From Azospirillum brasilense (lineage in GTDB: Bacteria; Pseudomonadota; Alphaproteobacteria; Azospirillales; Azospirillaceae), in contig NZ_VITI01000009.1 of assembly GCF_007827795.1 (NCBI RefSeq), forward strand, positions 124,001-188,000: a stretch of 64,000 nucleotides of DNA, in the 5' to 3' direction. Under the pieces are notes generated by a model. The model had not been told where the DNA came from, made no database searches, and worked only from the letters and a program-made list of their open reading frames with translations. Positions within the stretch are counted from its first letter, which is position 1, and every line of letters begins with the position of its first letter. Made by a program: the position numbers and the translations under genes. Positions 21,605-29,376 of this stretch are shown in pieces.

Positions 21605-21635
21605 AAAAAAACCGGAGATTCGAAGGAATCTCCGG
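21605..21635 (-). terminator. Intrinsic terminator of small-RNA unit 1
   Basis: On the minus strand, a perfect 10-bp stem (21626-21635 with 21612-21621) around loop 21622-21625, followed directly by seven U (A-tract 21605-21611 on the + strand). A textbook Rho-independent terminator. The small membrane-protein gene ends at 21572 on the other strand, so this structure serves a minus-strand transcript starting to its right. Confidence 0.92.
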
Positions 21636-21663
21636 CTAAGTGAATACAGGGAGGGTTAGAGAC
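21605..21663 (-). ncRNA. Candidate small RNA, unit 1 (about 59 nt, FNR-type promoter)
   Basis: Predicted from structure, not from homology. An FNR/FixK-type box centred at 21704.5 would, at the class II spacing of -41.5, start transcription at about 21663 (a G). The transcript would open with GUCUCUAACCCUCCCUGU and run to the terminator ending near 21605. Positions 21642-21666 are identical to 21806-21830 in unit 2. The unpaired CCCUCCC is complementary to GGGAGGG Shine-Dalgarno sequences, as in several alphaproteobacterial trans-acting sRNAs. No credible start codon with a ribosome-binding site opens a coding frame across it. The transcription start is inferred. Confidence 0.7.
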
Positions 21664-21666
21664 AAG
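21642..21666. repeat. 25-bp direct repeat, copy 1
   Basis: Identical over 25 bp to 21806-21830. The copies are 164 bp apart in the same orientation, each immediately upstream (minus-strand sense) of a terminator whose stem sequence differs. Conservation of this block while the stems diverge argues that it is the functional part of the two RNAs. Confidence 0.95.
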
Positions 21667-21697
21667 GACTGTTTATCTCCTTGGCACATCCGCTTCG

Positions 21698-21711
21698 TTG
21701 ATCTGTATCAA
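21698..21711 (-). promoter_or_regulatory. FNR/FixK-type binding site and promoter of unit 1
   Basis: TTGATctgtATCAA is a perfect dyad matching the TTGAT-N4-ATCAA FNR/FixK consensus. Its centre is 38.5 nt from the edge of the 25-nt conserved block, exactly as in unit 2. On the minus strand TAAACA at 21675-21670 is a possible -10 element relative to a start near 21663. An FNR/CRP-family activator binding at -41.5 fits a class II promoter. Confidence 0.75.
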
Positions 21712-21763
21712 TCTGCGTTAATTTTATCGAATGCCTACAACTGGACGGGCTTTGTCTTTGGAC

Positions 21764-21799
21764 AAAAAAATAGCCGGGGGTTCCATTGGAACCCCCGGC
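21764..21799 (-). terminator. Intrinsic terminator of small-RNA unit 2
   Basis: On the minus strand, a 12-bp GC-rich stem (21788-21799 with 21773-21784) closes a 3-nt loop and is followed, after UA, by seven U (A-tract 21764-21770 on the + strand). Its stem sequence is unrelated to that of unit 1, so the two terminators are not simply copies. Confidence 0.92.
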
Positions 21800-21827
21800 A
21801 TAGGCGAATACAGGGAGGGTTAGAGAC
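21764..21827 (-). ncRNA. Candidate small RNA, unit 2 (about 64 nt, FNR-type promoter)
   Basis: Same layout as unit 1: FNR/FixK-type box centred at 21868.5, inferred start at about 21827 (a G at the same place in the conserved block), the 5' sequence with CCCUCCC, then a strong terminator. It lies 79 bp beyond the hisI stop on the same strand. Read-through from hisI is possible, but its own promoter-like elements and the duplication argue for an independent RNA. The two units could act redundantly or be tuned by their slightly different boxes. Confidence 0.7.
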
Positions 21828-21830
21828 AAG
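21806..21830. repeat. 25-bp direct repeat, copy 2
   Basis: Second copy of the block at 21642-21666, identical over 25 bp. The flanks diverge at once on both sides, except that the distance to the FNR-type box is preserved to the nucleotide. Confidence 0.95.
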
Positions 21831-21861
21831 AGCGTTCTACCTCTTCCCGCCTCGGGCTACG

Positions 21862-21875
21862 TTGACATAGATCAA
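21862..21875 (-). promoter_or_regulatory. FNR/FixK-type binding site and promoter of unit 2
   Basis: TTGACatagATCAA matches the FNR/FixK consensus in both half-sites (TTGAC and ATCAA are both accepted variants). Centre 21868.5 is 41.5 nt from the inferred start at 21827. TAGAAC at 21839-21834 (minus strand) is a reasonable -10 element. It sits between the hisI stop and the conserved block. Confidence 0.7.
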
Positions 21876-21908
21876 ACACTTTTCGCATTGCAGCGAAGGT
21901 TTAGCGTC

Positions 21909-22343
21909 TTACTTATGCGTGTGTCCGTAGAGAATCGACGGGTCGGTCTCGACATTCTGAACGATGTCCAGTTTTCCATCCCGCAGCGCCCGGTAGAAGC
22001 AACTGCGGCGTCCGGTGTGGCAGGCCACGCCGTCCTGCTCCACGATCACCAGCAGGGTGTCGCCGTCGCAATCGACGCGGAAATCCTTCAGCCGCTGCAT
22101 CTGTCCGGAGGTTTCGCCCTTGCGCCACAGCCCCTTGCGGGACCGTGACCAGTAGCAGACACGGCCTGTCCGCAACGTTTCCAACACGGCCTCGCGGTTC
22201 ATCCAGGCCATCATCAGGATCTCGCCGCTTCCCTCCGCCTGGGCGATGGCCGGGACCAGCCCGTCGGCGTTGAAGGCGATGGCGGCGATCACGTCCTCAA
22301 ACGCAGGCTCAAACGGCGGCTCAAACGCGGTGGCGTCCGTCAT
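21909..22343 (-). CDS. hisI: Phosphoribosyl-AMP cyclohydrolase
   Basis: A 144-residue HisI, third step of histidine synthesis: it opens the adenine ring of phosphoribosyl-AMP to give ProFAR. Signature segments are MMAWMNREAVLETLRTGRV, the WSRSRKGLWRKGETSG motif, and DCDGDTLLVIVEQDGVACHTG..SCFY with the metal-binding Asp and Cys residues. The monofunctional form (no HisE domain) is usual in alphaproteobacteria. It follows metC by 40 bp on the same strand and may share its transcript. No other his gene is near, apart from a HisC-like aminotransferase 6 kb away. Confidence 0.95.
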   Translation of the reverse strand: MTDATAFEPPFEPAFEDVIAAIAFNADGLVPAIAQAEGSGEILMMAWMNREAVLETLRTGRVCYWSRSRKGLWRKGETSGQMQRLKDFRVDCDGDTLLVIVEQDGVACHTGRRSCFYRALRDGKLDIVQNVETDPSILYGHTHK

Positions 22344-22383
22344 GGTGTCCCATCCTTAGCGTTGGTGTATCGGGGGCCGCCCG

Positions 22384-23562
22384 TTACAGGGCGGCCCTCA
22401 GGCGGGAGAAGGCGCCATCCAGATCCCGGATGAGATCGTCCACATCCTCCAACCCGGCGTGCAGGCGCAACACAGTGCCGGGATCGGTCCAACGGGTCGC
22501 CGCGCGGACGGCGCCGGGACGCGCCGGCAGGATCAGGCTCTCGAACCCGCCCCAGCTGTAGCCCAGCCCGAAGAGTTCCAGTGAATTCAGCATCGCCGAC
22601 AGGGCCGGCTTCGGCACTGTGTTCATGACGACGGAGAACAGGCCGGAGGAGCGCCCGATGTCGCGCTTCCAGAGGTCGTGTCCCGGACAGTCGGGGAAGG
22701 CCGGGTGCAGGATGCGCGTGACCTCGGGCTGCTTCGACAGCCAGCCGGCCAAGGCGAGCGCGCTTTGCTCGTGCTGCTTCAGGCGGACGGACAAGGTGCG
22801 CAGGCCGCGCAGCCCCAGAAAGATGTCGTCCGGACCGGCGCAGGTGCCGGTCCGCGTGGCGGCCTTCTTCACCGCCAGCCATTGCGCCTCGTTGGCGCAG
22901 GAGATCACGCCCAGCATCGCGTCGGCGTGACCGACGATGTATTTGGTGGCCGAATGGATGGAAACATCCACCCCGTGCCGCAATGGCTGGAAGAAGAGGG
23001 GGGTGGCCCAGGTGTTGTCGATCATCACCGTGGCGCCCGCCGCCTTGGCCGCGGCGGCGATCGCCGGGACGTCCTGCACCTCGAAGGTCAGGGAGCCCGG
23101 CGATTCGAGAAACACCACGCTGGTGTTCGGCTTCAGCAGAGCGGTGATGCCGGCGCCGATGGTGGGGTCGAAATACTCGACCTCCACGCCGTAGGGGACC
23201 AGCGTGTCGTTGGCGAATCGGCGTGTCGGGGCATAGGCGCTGTCGGTGATCAGCACATGGTCGCCCGTCTTGGTGAAGGCCAGAAGCGCCGTAGCGATGG
23301 CGTTCAGGCCGGACCCGGTGTTGACCGCGCGATAAGCGCCCTCTAGCTCGGCCATCGCCTGCTCGAAGGCCAGCGTGGTCGGAGTCCCGACGCGCCCGTA
23401 GTTGATGCTGTCGAAGGGCGCGCGGTCGCTCGCCTCCAATTCCTCCAGCGTCGGGAACAGCACCGTCGAGCAATGGTAGACCGGCGGATTCACGATTCCG
23501 TGATTGTCGCGCGGGCTGCGCCCGGCGTGTCCGAGGATCGTATCTTTTCGTGCGTCTTTCAT
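22384..23562 (-). CDS. metC: Cystathionine beta-lyase
   Basis: A 392-residue Cys/Met-metabolism PLP enzyme (transsulfuration family). The Schiff-base lysine is Lys207 in SIHSATKYIVGHADAM, the PLP-contacting YGRVGTPT lies at 55-62, and LESPGSLTFEVQDVPAI is typical of MetC-type rather than MetB or MetY enzymes (P-G-S-x-T-F-E). It cleaves cystathionine to homocysteine in methionine synthesis. Nothing recognisable as a SAM riboswitch is present in the 240-bp upstream gap. It is divergent from the aap operon. Confidence 0.9.
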   Translation of the reverse strand: MKDARKDTILGHAGRSPRDNHGIVNPPVYHCSTVLFPTLEELEASDRAPFDSINYGRVGTPTTLAFEQAMAELEGAYRAVNTGSGLNAIATALLAFTKTGDHVLITDSAYAPTRRFANDTLVPYGVEVEYFDPTIGAGITALLKPNTSVVFLESPGSLTFEVQDVPAIAAAAKAAGATVMIDNTWATPLFFQPLRHGVDVSIHSATKYIVGHADAMLGVISCANEAQWLAVKKAATRTGTCAGPDDIFLGLRGLRTLSVRLKQHEQSALALAGWLSKQPEVTRILHPAFPDCPGHDLWKRDIGRSSGLFSVVMNTVPKPALSAMLNSLELFGLGYSWGGFESLILPARPGAVRAATRWTDPGTVLRLHAGLEDVDDLIRDLDGAFSRLRAAL

Positions 23563-23745
23563 GGGTCTTCCCGCAACAACAGTGATGGCGGCCGTTATCC
23601 CGACATTCCAAGTTGGACCCGACCGGCAAAGATTCTATTCCCTAAGCCTCTGTAAGGGATAACCAAGCCAAATGCACGGCTTAAGGATGATTCGACAAGC
23701 CCGATGCTGTTGGTGCACTCTTGTCACACGCGCGTGTCCGCCATG

Positions 23746-23761
23746 CGGGGCGCGCATTGCA
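23746..23761 (+). promoter_or_regulatory. Possible sigma-54 promoter of the aap operon
   Basis: CGGGGCGCGCATTGCA resembles TGGCACG-N4-TTGCA: the invariant GG and GC dinucleotides are present with the correct 10-bp spacing, though the -24 part matches only partly. Transcription would start near 23773, 31 bp before the aapJ ATG. Nitrogen (NtrC) control of Aap is known in rhizobia, which makes this plausible. No NtrC site was identified. Low confidence. Confidence 0.3.
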
Positions 23762-23803
23762 TGAACCTAAGCGTAAAAACGCAAGAACAGGGTGGAGCTT
23801 AAT

Positions 23804-24826
23804 ATGAAATCGGGAATCCTCGCCGCTGCTGCCGCGGCCGTGGTGTTCGGTGCCGTCACCGGCGCCCAGGCCGGTCCGACGCTCGACGCCGTCAAGGGCC
23901 GCGGCTTCGTCCAGTGCGGCGTGAACGCCGGCCTTCCGGGTTTCGGCAACCCCGACAGCTCGGGCAACTGGACCGGTCTCGATGTCGATTACTGCCGCGC
24001 GGTCGCGGTTGCGCTGTTCAACGACCCGAACAAGGTCAAGTTCACCCCGCTGTCGGCCCAGCAGCGCTTCCCCGCCATCCAGTCGGGCGAAGTCGATCTG
24101 CTGTCGCGCAACACCACCGTCACGCTGACCCGCGACACCTCGGTCGGCCTGAACTTCGCCCCGGTCACCTACTATGACGGCCAGGGCTTCATGGTGAACA
24201 AGAAGCTCGGCGTGAAGAGCGCCAAGGAGCTGAACGGCGCCACCGTCTGCGTCCAGGCCGGCACCACGACCGAACTGAATCTCGCGGACTATTTCCGCAC
24301 CAACAACATGTCCTACAACCCGGTCGTCATCGAGTCGAACGACGAGGTGAACGCCGCCTACTTCGCCGGCCGCTGCGACGTGCTGACGACGGACGCCTCC
24401 GGCCTGGCCGGCACCCGCGCCGGCGTGGCGCCGGTTCCGGAAGACCATGTCATCCTGCCGGAGATCATCTCCAAAGAGCCGCTGGCCCCCGCCGTCCGCC
24501 ACGGTGACGACCAGTGGTTCGATGTGGTGAAGTGGACCGTCTACGCCACCATCCAGGCGGAAGAGATGGGCATCACTTCCAAGAACGTCGACGAGTTCGT
24601 GAACAGCAAGAACCCGGAGATCCAGCGCATCCTCGGCACCTCGCCGGGCATGGGCAAGGCGCTGGGCCTGGACGAGAAGTGGGCCTACAACGTGATCAAG
24701 ACCATGGGCAACTATGGTGAGATCTTCGAGCGCAACGTCGGCACGAAGACCCCGCTGAAGCTGGAGCGCGGCCTGAACGCGCTGTGGACCAACGGCGGTC
24801 TGCAATACGCGATGCCGATCCGCTAA
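23804..24826 (+). CDS. aapJ: General L-amino-acid ABC transporter, substrate-binding protein
   Basis: A 340-residue periplasmic binding protein with a clear signal peptide (MKSG, hydrophobic core, cleavage after GAQA). The mature start GPTLDAVKGRGFVQCGVNAGLPGF is characteristic of AapJ/BztA, and WTGLDVDYCRAVAVALFND follows. Family members bind a wide range of L-amino acids, glutamate and aspartate prominent. First gene of aapJQMP. GGTGGAG lies 7 bp before the ATG. A terminator-like hairpin separates it from the permease genes, probably allowing excess binding protein. Confidence 0.95.
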   Translation: MKSGILAAAAAAVVFGAVTGAQAGPTLDAVKGRGFVQCGVNAGLPGFGNPDSSGNWTGLDVDYCRAVAVALFNDPNKVKFTPLSAQQRFPAIQSGEVDLLSRNTTVTLTRDTSVGLNFAPVTYYDGQGFMVNKKLGVKSAKELNGATVCVQAGTTTELNLADYFRTNNMSYNPVVIESNDEVNAAYFAGRCDVLTTDASGLAGTRAGVAPVPEDHVILPEIISKEPLAPAVRHGDDQWFDVVKWTVYATIQAEEMGITSKNVDEFVNSKNPEIQRILGTSPGMGKALGLDEKWAYNVIKTMGNYGEIFERNVGTKTPLKLERGLNALWTNGGLQYAMPIR

Positions 24827-24838
24827 GGACGGAAAGGG

Positions 24839-24879
24839 GGACCGCGGACCACAGGGAGGCCCGCGGTCCTTCCTTTTTT
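24839..24879 (+). terminator. Partial terminator between aapJ and aapQ
   Basis: Nine-bp GC-rich stem (24839-24847 with 24861-24869) followed by TTCC and six T. It lies 13 bp after the aapJ stop. Since aapQ-aapM-aapP follow on the same strand, it probably stops most transcripts after the binding-protein gene. Confidence 0.8.
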
Positions 24880-25025
24880 GACGACGGGCGGGGCGGCCGC
24901 AGGGCGACAAGAATCAATGCCCGTGCCGCAGGCCCGTTTGGGAGACGATATACGTGGCGCAAGTTGCGGCGGACGTTCGGGAGGCGGCCGACGCCCTTAT
25001 GCCATGCTGGTGAGGGGAGAGAACC

Positions 25026-26225
25026 GTGGCCAGCAAGACCCGGGACACCGCGCGCCCAAGCGCGCCTGGCGGTGTTTCATTTTCCCTCAGCGACCCGACG
25101 GTCCGTGCCGTGTTCTACCAGATTCTGGTGGTCGGCATGGTCATCGCGGTCGGCTGGTTCCTTATTCACAACACGCTCGACAACCTGTCGAAGCGGTCCA
25201 TCGCGACGGGATTCGGATTCCTGGAGCGCGAGGCCTCCTTCGGCATCGGTGAGAGCCTGATCGACTATCATCCGCGGGACAGCTACGGCCGGGCCTTCCT
25301 GGTCGGCGTGCTGAACACGCTGAAGGTGTCGATCATCGGCGTCGTCCTGGCGACCGTGCTGGGCACGCTGATCGGCGTCGCCCGCCTGTCCAGCAACTGG
25401 CTGATCGCCAAGCTGGCCTCCACCTACGTGGAGATCGTCCGCAACATCCCGCCGCTGCTCCAGCTCTTCTTCTGGTACGCGCTGGTCTCGGAAAGCATGC
25501 CGCCGGTGCGGCAGGCGCTGAACCCGATCCCCGGCGTGTTCCTGTCGCAGCGCGGCCTGTTCGTTCCGGTGCCCTCCGCCGACCCGGTGTGGGGCACGAT
25601 GGCCTTCGCGCTCGCCATCGCGGTGATCGCCGTGATCTTCCTGCGGCGCTGGGCCAATTCCCGGCAGGAGCGGACGGGGCAGCCCTTCCCGATCGGATCG
25701 GCGACCCTGGGGCTGCTGATCGGCCTTCCGCTGATCGCCTACATCGCCGGCGGCGCGCCCACGGCGCTGGACGTGCCGAAACTTCAGGGCTTCAACTTCG
25801 TCGGCGGCGTGGTCCTCACTCCGGAGTTCTTCGCGATCCTGGTCGGGCTGGTCGTCTACACCGCCGCCTTCATCGCCGAGGTGGTGCGCAGCGGCATCCT
25901 GGCGGTCAACTGGGGCCAGACGGAAGCCTCGCGGGCGCTCGGCATCGACAGCGGCAAGACGCTGCGGCTCGTCGTTCTGCCGCAGGCCCTGCGGGTGATC
26001 GTGCCGCCGCTGACCAGCCAGTATCTGAACCTGACCAAGAACAGCTCGCTGGCGCTCGCCATCGGCTACCCGGATCTGGTGTCGATCGCCAACACGACGC
26101 TGAACCAGACCGGTCAGGCGATCGAGGGCGTGGCGATGATCATGGGCACCTATCTGGTCATCAGCCTGGGCATCTCGATCTTCATGAACTGGTACAACAA
26201 GCGCATCGCGCTGGTGGAGCGCTGA
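25026..26225 (+). CDS. aapQ: Amino-acid ABC transporter permease AapQ
   Basis: A 399-residue inner-membrane permease of the His/Glu/Gln family. It has the enlarged architecture of AapQ/BztB, with extra membrane segments and a long periplasmic region compared with HisQ. The transmembrane-domain start VGVLNTLKVSIIGVVLATVLGTLIGVAR is visible near residue 95, and the EAA loop EASRALGIDSGKTLRLVVLPQALRVIVPPL sits near 300. The start is a GTG at 25026 with a purine-rich GGGGAGAG upstream. It pairs with AapM to form the channel. Confidence 0.94.
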   Translation: MASKTRDTARPSAPGGVSFSLSDPTVRAVFYQILVVGMVIAVGWFLIHNTLDNLSKRSIATGFGFLEREASFGIGESLIDYHPRDSYGRAFLVGVLNTLKVSIIGVVLATVLGTLIGVARLSSNWLIAKLASTYVEIVRNIPPLLQLFFWYALVSESMPPVRQALNPIPGVFLSQRGLFVPVPSADPVWGTMAFALAIAVIAVIFLRRWANSRQERTGQPFPIGSATLGLLIGLPLIAYIAGGAPTALDVPKLQGFNFVGGVVLTPEFFAILVGLVVYTAAFIAEVVRSGILAVNWGQTEASRALGIDSGKTLRLVVLPQALRVIVPPLTSQYLNLTKNSSLALAIGYPDLVSIANTTLNQTGQAIEGVAMIMGTYLVISLGISIFMNWYNKRIALVER

Positions 26226-26230
26226 CGGCC

Positions 26231-27349
26231 ATGACAGACAACGTCCATACCGGCAACGTCCATACCGGAAGCATCCCCGACGAGCGTCCGCCGGCCAACA
26301 CCGTCGGCCCCGTGGCATGGCTGCGCAACAACCTGTTCAACACCTGGTACAACGCGCTTCTGACGATCCTGATCGCCTGGCTGCTGTTCAAGGCGATCCC
26401 GCCGCTTCTCGACTGGCTGATCTTCAGCGCCAACAGCTTCGGCACGCCGCCCCAGGTGTGCCGGCAGGAGGGCGGCGCCTGCTGGACCTTCGTCAGCGAG
26501 AAGCTGCGCTTCGTCATGTTCGGCACCTTCCCGTACGATGAGCAGTGGCGGCCGCTGATCACCATCGTGATCATCATCGCGCTGGTGCTGGCGAGCTGCG
26601 ACCGCCGATTCTGGAAGCCCTGGCTGGGCCTCCTGTGGATCGCCGGCCTGACCGCGGTCGGCGTGCTGATGTGGGGCGGCGTGCTGGGCCTGACCTATGT
26701 CGAGAACACGCTGTGGGGCGGCCTGCCGTTGACGCTGATGCTCTCGGTGGTCGGCCTGTCCGTGGCCTTCCCGGCGTCGGTCCTGCTGGCGCTCGGCCGG
26801 CGCTCGCAGCTTCCCGCCATCCGGGTGATCTCGGTGACCTACATCGAGCTGATCCGCGGCGTGCCGCTGATCAGCCTGCTGTTCATGGCCTCGGTGATGT
26901 TCCCGCTGTTCCTGCCGACCGGCGTGAACTTCGACAAGCTGCTGCGCGCGCAGATCGCCTTCATCATGTTCGCCGCCGCCTATATGGCGGAGGCGATCCG
27001 CGGCGGTCTCCAGGCCATCCCGAAGGGCCAGTACGAGGCCGCGGACGCGCTCGGCCTGAACTACTGGCAGGCGATGGGCAAGATCATCCTGCCGCAGGCG
27101 CTCGCCATCTCCATCCCGCCGCTGGTGAACACCTTCATCAGCTTCTTCAAGGACACGTCGCTGGTCATCATCATCGGCCTCTACGACCTGCTGGGAACCG
27201 CCAAGGCGGCGCTGTCCGACCCGGCGTGGCGCGGCTTCTACCGCGAGGCCTACCTGTTCATCGGCGTGATCTACTGGGTGTTCTGCTACTCGATGTCCAA
27301 ATACAGCCAAAAGCTCGAACGCGACCTGCATCGCGGCCACCGTCGCTGA
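26231..27349 (+). CDS. aapM: Amino-acid ABC transporter permease AapM
   Basis: The 372-residue second permease subunit. The conserved membrane core begins around [28 protein letters not shown], and the EAA loop is [31 protein letters not shown]. The N-terminus is odd: a 15-bp tandem duplication encodes NVHTG twice (residues 4-13), in a tail probably outside the membrane. The ATG is 5 bp after the aapQ stop; a much longer frame starting inside aapQ is only a shadow. Confidence 0.94.
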   Translation: MTDNVHTGNVHTGSIPDERPPANTVGPVAWLRNNLFNTWYNALLTILIAWLLFKAIPPLLDWLIFSANSFGTPPQVCRQEGGACWTFVSEKLRFVMFGTFPYDEQWRPLITIVIIIALVLASCDRRFWKPWLGLLWIAGLTAVGVLMWGGVLGLTYVENTLWGGLPLTLMLSVVGLSVAFPASVLLALGRRSQLPAIRVISVTYIELIRGVPLISLLFMASVMFPLFLPTGVNFDKLLRAQIAFIMFAAAYMAEAIRGGLQAIPKGQYEAADALGLNYWQAMGKIILPQALAISIPPLVNTFISFFKDTSLVIIIGLYDLLGTAKAALSDPAWRGFYREAYLFIGVIYWVFCYSMSKYSQKLERDLHRGHRR

Positions 27350-27365
27350 GGGAAAGGGAAAAGAG

Positions 27366-28148
27366 ATGACCATGGCCCAAACCGCCGGCGCCGCGCGCAC
27401 CTTCCCCCAGGGGGAGCCGATCATCCAGTGCCAGGGCGTGCACAAGTGGTACGGCGAGTTCCACGTCCTGAAGAACATCGACCTGTCGGTCGCCAAGGGG
27501 GAGCGGATCGTGATCTGCGGCCCCTCCGGCTCCGGCAAGTCGACCATGATCCGCTGCCTGAACCGGCTTGAGGAGCACCAGAAGGGTTCCATCATCGTCG
27601 ATGGCATCGAGCTGACCGGCAACTTGAAGAACATCGAGCTGGTCCGCCGCGAAGTCGGCATGGTGTTCCAGCACTTCAACCTGTTCCCGCATCTGACCGT
27701 GCTGGAGAACTGCACGCTTGCCCCGATCTGGGTCCGCAAGAAGCCGAAGGCCGAGGCGGAGGAAATGGCGATGCGCTACCTGAAGCGGGTGCGCATCGCG
27801 GAGCAGGCGCTCAAGTACCCCGGCCAGCTCTCCGGCGGGCAGCAGCAGCGCGTCGCCATCGCCCGCTCGCTGTGCATGAGCCCGAAGGTCATGCTGTTCG
27901 ACGAGCCGACCTCCGCGCTGGACCCCGAGATGGTGAAGGAGGTGCTGGACGTCATGATCGGTCTGGCCGAGGACGGCATGACCATGCTCTGCGTGACGCA
28001 CGAGATGGGCTTCGCCAAGTCGGTCGCCGACCGCGTCATCTTCATGGACCGCGGCGAGATCGTCGAGCAGAACACGCCCAACGAGTTCTTCAACAGCCCG
28101 CAGTCGGAGCGGACGAAGCTGTTCCTCAGCCAGATCCTGAACCACTGA
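27366..28148 (+). CDS. aapP: Amino-acid ABC transporter ATP-binding protein AapP
   Basis: A 260-residue ABC ATPase. Walker A is GPSGSGKST, the Q-loop is [16 protein letters not shown], the signature motif LSGGQQQR, Walker [15 protein letters not shown] and the H-loop VTHEMGF; all are intact. It energises AapQM. It follows aapM by 16 bp with GGGAAAAGAG upstream and is the last gene of the operon; a GC-rich hairpin follows the stop. Confidence 0.95.
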   Translation: MTMAQTAGAARTFPQGEPIIQCQGVHKWYGEFHVLKNIDLSVAKGERIVICGPSGSGKSTMIRCLNRLEEHQKGSIIVDGIELTGNLKNIELVRREVGMVFQHFNLFPHLTVLENCTLAPIWVRKKPKAEAEEMAMRYLKRVRIAEQALKYPGQLSGGQQQRVAIARSLCMSPKVMLFDEPTSALDPEMVKEVLDVMIGLAEDGMTMLCVTHEMGFAKSVADRVIFMDRGEIVEQNTPNEFFNSPQSERTKLFLSQILNH

Positions 28149-28157
28149 TACCCGCCG

Positions 28158-28188
28158 ACCGCGCCGGAATGGCTTGTTCCGGCGCGGT
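28158..28188 (+). terminator. Hairpin after aapP
   Basis: A 12-bp perfect stem (28158-28169 with 28177-28188) starts 10 bp past the aapP stop. No U-tract follows, so it may be a Rho-assisted terminator or a 3' stabilising structure. Confidence 0.55.
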
Positions 28189-28290
28189 AAGCCAGCGCAA
28201 CCCGCAACGAACGCTGGCGGGTTGTGCCGGTTTCGGGTTGAATGCAGTCCGTTCGTGCTGTTTGCCGCTATGCACAACGGAGCCTGCCTG

Positions 28291-29376
28291 ATGGAGCTGC
28301 TGAGTCCCCGTCCCGGAATTGGCCAGATCAAGCCCTACCGTCCCGCCCGACCACCGGAGGACGGGGCCACCTGGGTCGATCTGTCGCTGACGGTCAATCC
28401 GCTGGGACCCGGCAAGAAGGCGCTCACCGCCTACCGCCATGTGGCGGCGCAAATCCACCGTTATCCCGACTGGTCGCAGGACCGCCTGCGCCACGCCATC
28501 GCCCGGCGCTACGATCTGGACGCCGGCCACATCACCTGCGCCAACGGCTCCGACGAGATGATCCACCTCGTCACCCAGGCCTTCGCCGGGCCGGGGGACG
28601 AGGTGCTGTGCCACGAGCACGGCTACCGCGGCTTCATGAAGGCGATCCGCGCCGCCGGGGCGACTCCGGTGATCGCCGCGGAACGCGATCTGGTCGTCGA
28701 TGTCGAGGCGATGATCGACCGGGCGAACGAGAAGACGAAGCTCTGCTTCCTCGCCAACCCGAACAACCCGACCGGCACCTACATCCCGTCGGAAATGGTC
28801 CTGCGGCTGCGCGCCGGCCTGCCGTCGCACACGCTGCTGGTTCTGGACTCGGCTTACGCCGACTATTGCCGCCGCGACAACTACAGCAACGGGACGGAGA
28901 TCGTCGAGTCTTCCGACAACGTCCTGATGGTGCGCACCTTCTCCAAGCTGCATGGGCTGGCCGGGCTGCGCGTCGGCTGGGCCTATGGCCCGGCGGGGGT
29001 GATCGAGGCAGTCAACCAGACGCGCGGCCCCTTCAACGTCGGGATCGCCGCGCAGGCCGCGGCGGAGGCCGCCATCGCCGACATCGAGCATGAGGAGGCG
29101 ACCTTCGCCCACAACAGCGCGTGGCTGCCCTGGCTGAGCCACGAGCTGGAACAGCTCGGCGTGCGCGTCTATCCCAGCGTCTGCAACTTCATCCTGGCGC
29201 GCATCCCGACCGACCCGTCGCTCGGCGTCCAGGCGGTGCTGGACCATCTGGCGCGCCGCGGCATCCTGGTGAAGCCCACCCAGGACTACGGGCTGGCCGA
29301 TTGCCTGCGCATCACGGTCGGGCGGGAGGACGAAAACCGGGCTCTGGTCGCGGCTCTGGGAGAGATTCTGAGCTGA
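28291..29376 (+). CDS. HisC-like pyridoxal-phosphate aminotransferase
   Basis: A 361-residue fold-type I class I/II aminotransferase, closest by eye to histidinol-phosphate aminotransferase. Visible features are the N-terminal LSLTVNPLGP, CFLANPNNPTGTYIPSEM (Asn-Pro-x-Asn-Pro-Thr-Gly), VLDSAYADYC and the PLP-lysine segment TFSKLHGLAGLRVGWAYG. HisC uses glutamate to aminate imidazole-acetol phosphate, but relatives act on aromatic amino acids or threonine phosphate, and no his or tyr genes adjoin. I prefer the ATG at 28291 because GGAG lies upstream; 28270 is an alternative. Its 3' end overlaps the convergent DMT gene by 65 bp. Confidence 0.85.
   Translation: MELLSPRPGIGQIKPYRPARPPEDGATWVDLSLTVNPLGPGKKALTAYRHVAAQIHRYPDWSQDRLRHAIARRYDLDAGHITCANGSDEMIHLVTQAFAGPGDEVLCHEHGYRGFMKAIRAAGATPVIAAERDLVVDVEAMIDRANEKTKLCFLANPNNPTGTYIPSEMVLRLRAGLPSHTLLVLDSAYADYCRRDNYSNGTEIVESSDNVLMVRTFSKLHGLAGLRVGWAYGPAGVIEAVNQTRGPFNVGIAAQAAAEAAIADIEHEEATFAHNSAWLPWLSHELEQLGVRVYPSVCNFILARIPTDPSLGVQAVLDHLARRGILVKPTQDYGLADCLRITVGREDENRALVAALGEILS

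Noticed and set aside
21640-21870. 76-residue plus-strand frame over the small-RNA units
   Set aside because: It crosses both repeats, one terminator and the second FNR box, lacks a ribosome-binding site and has no homologous look; the RNA explanation accounts for the conserved sequence better.
23563-23803. SAM or SAH riboswitch upstream of metC
   Set aside because: I searched the minus strand by eye for SAM-I, SAM-II and SAH consensus elements and found none.
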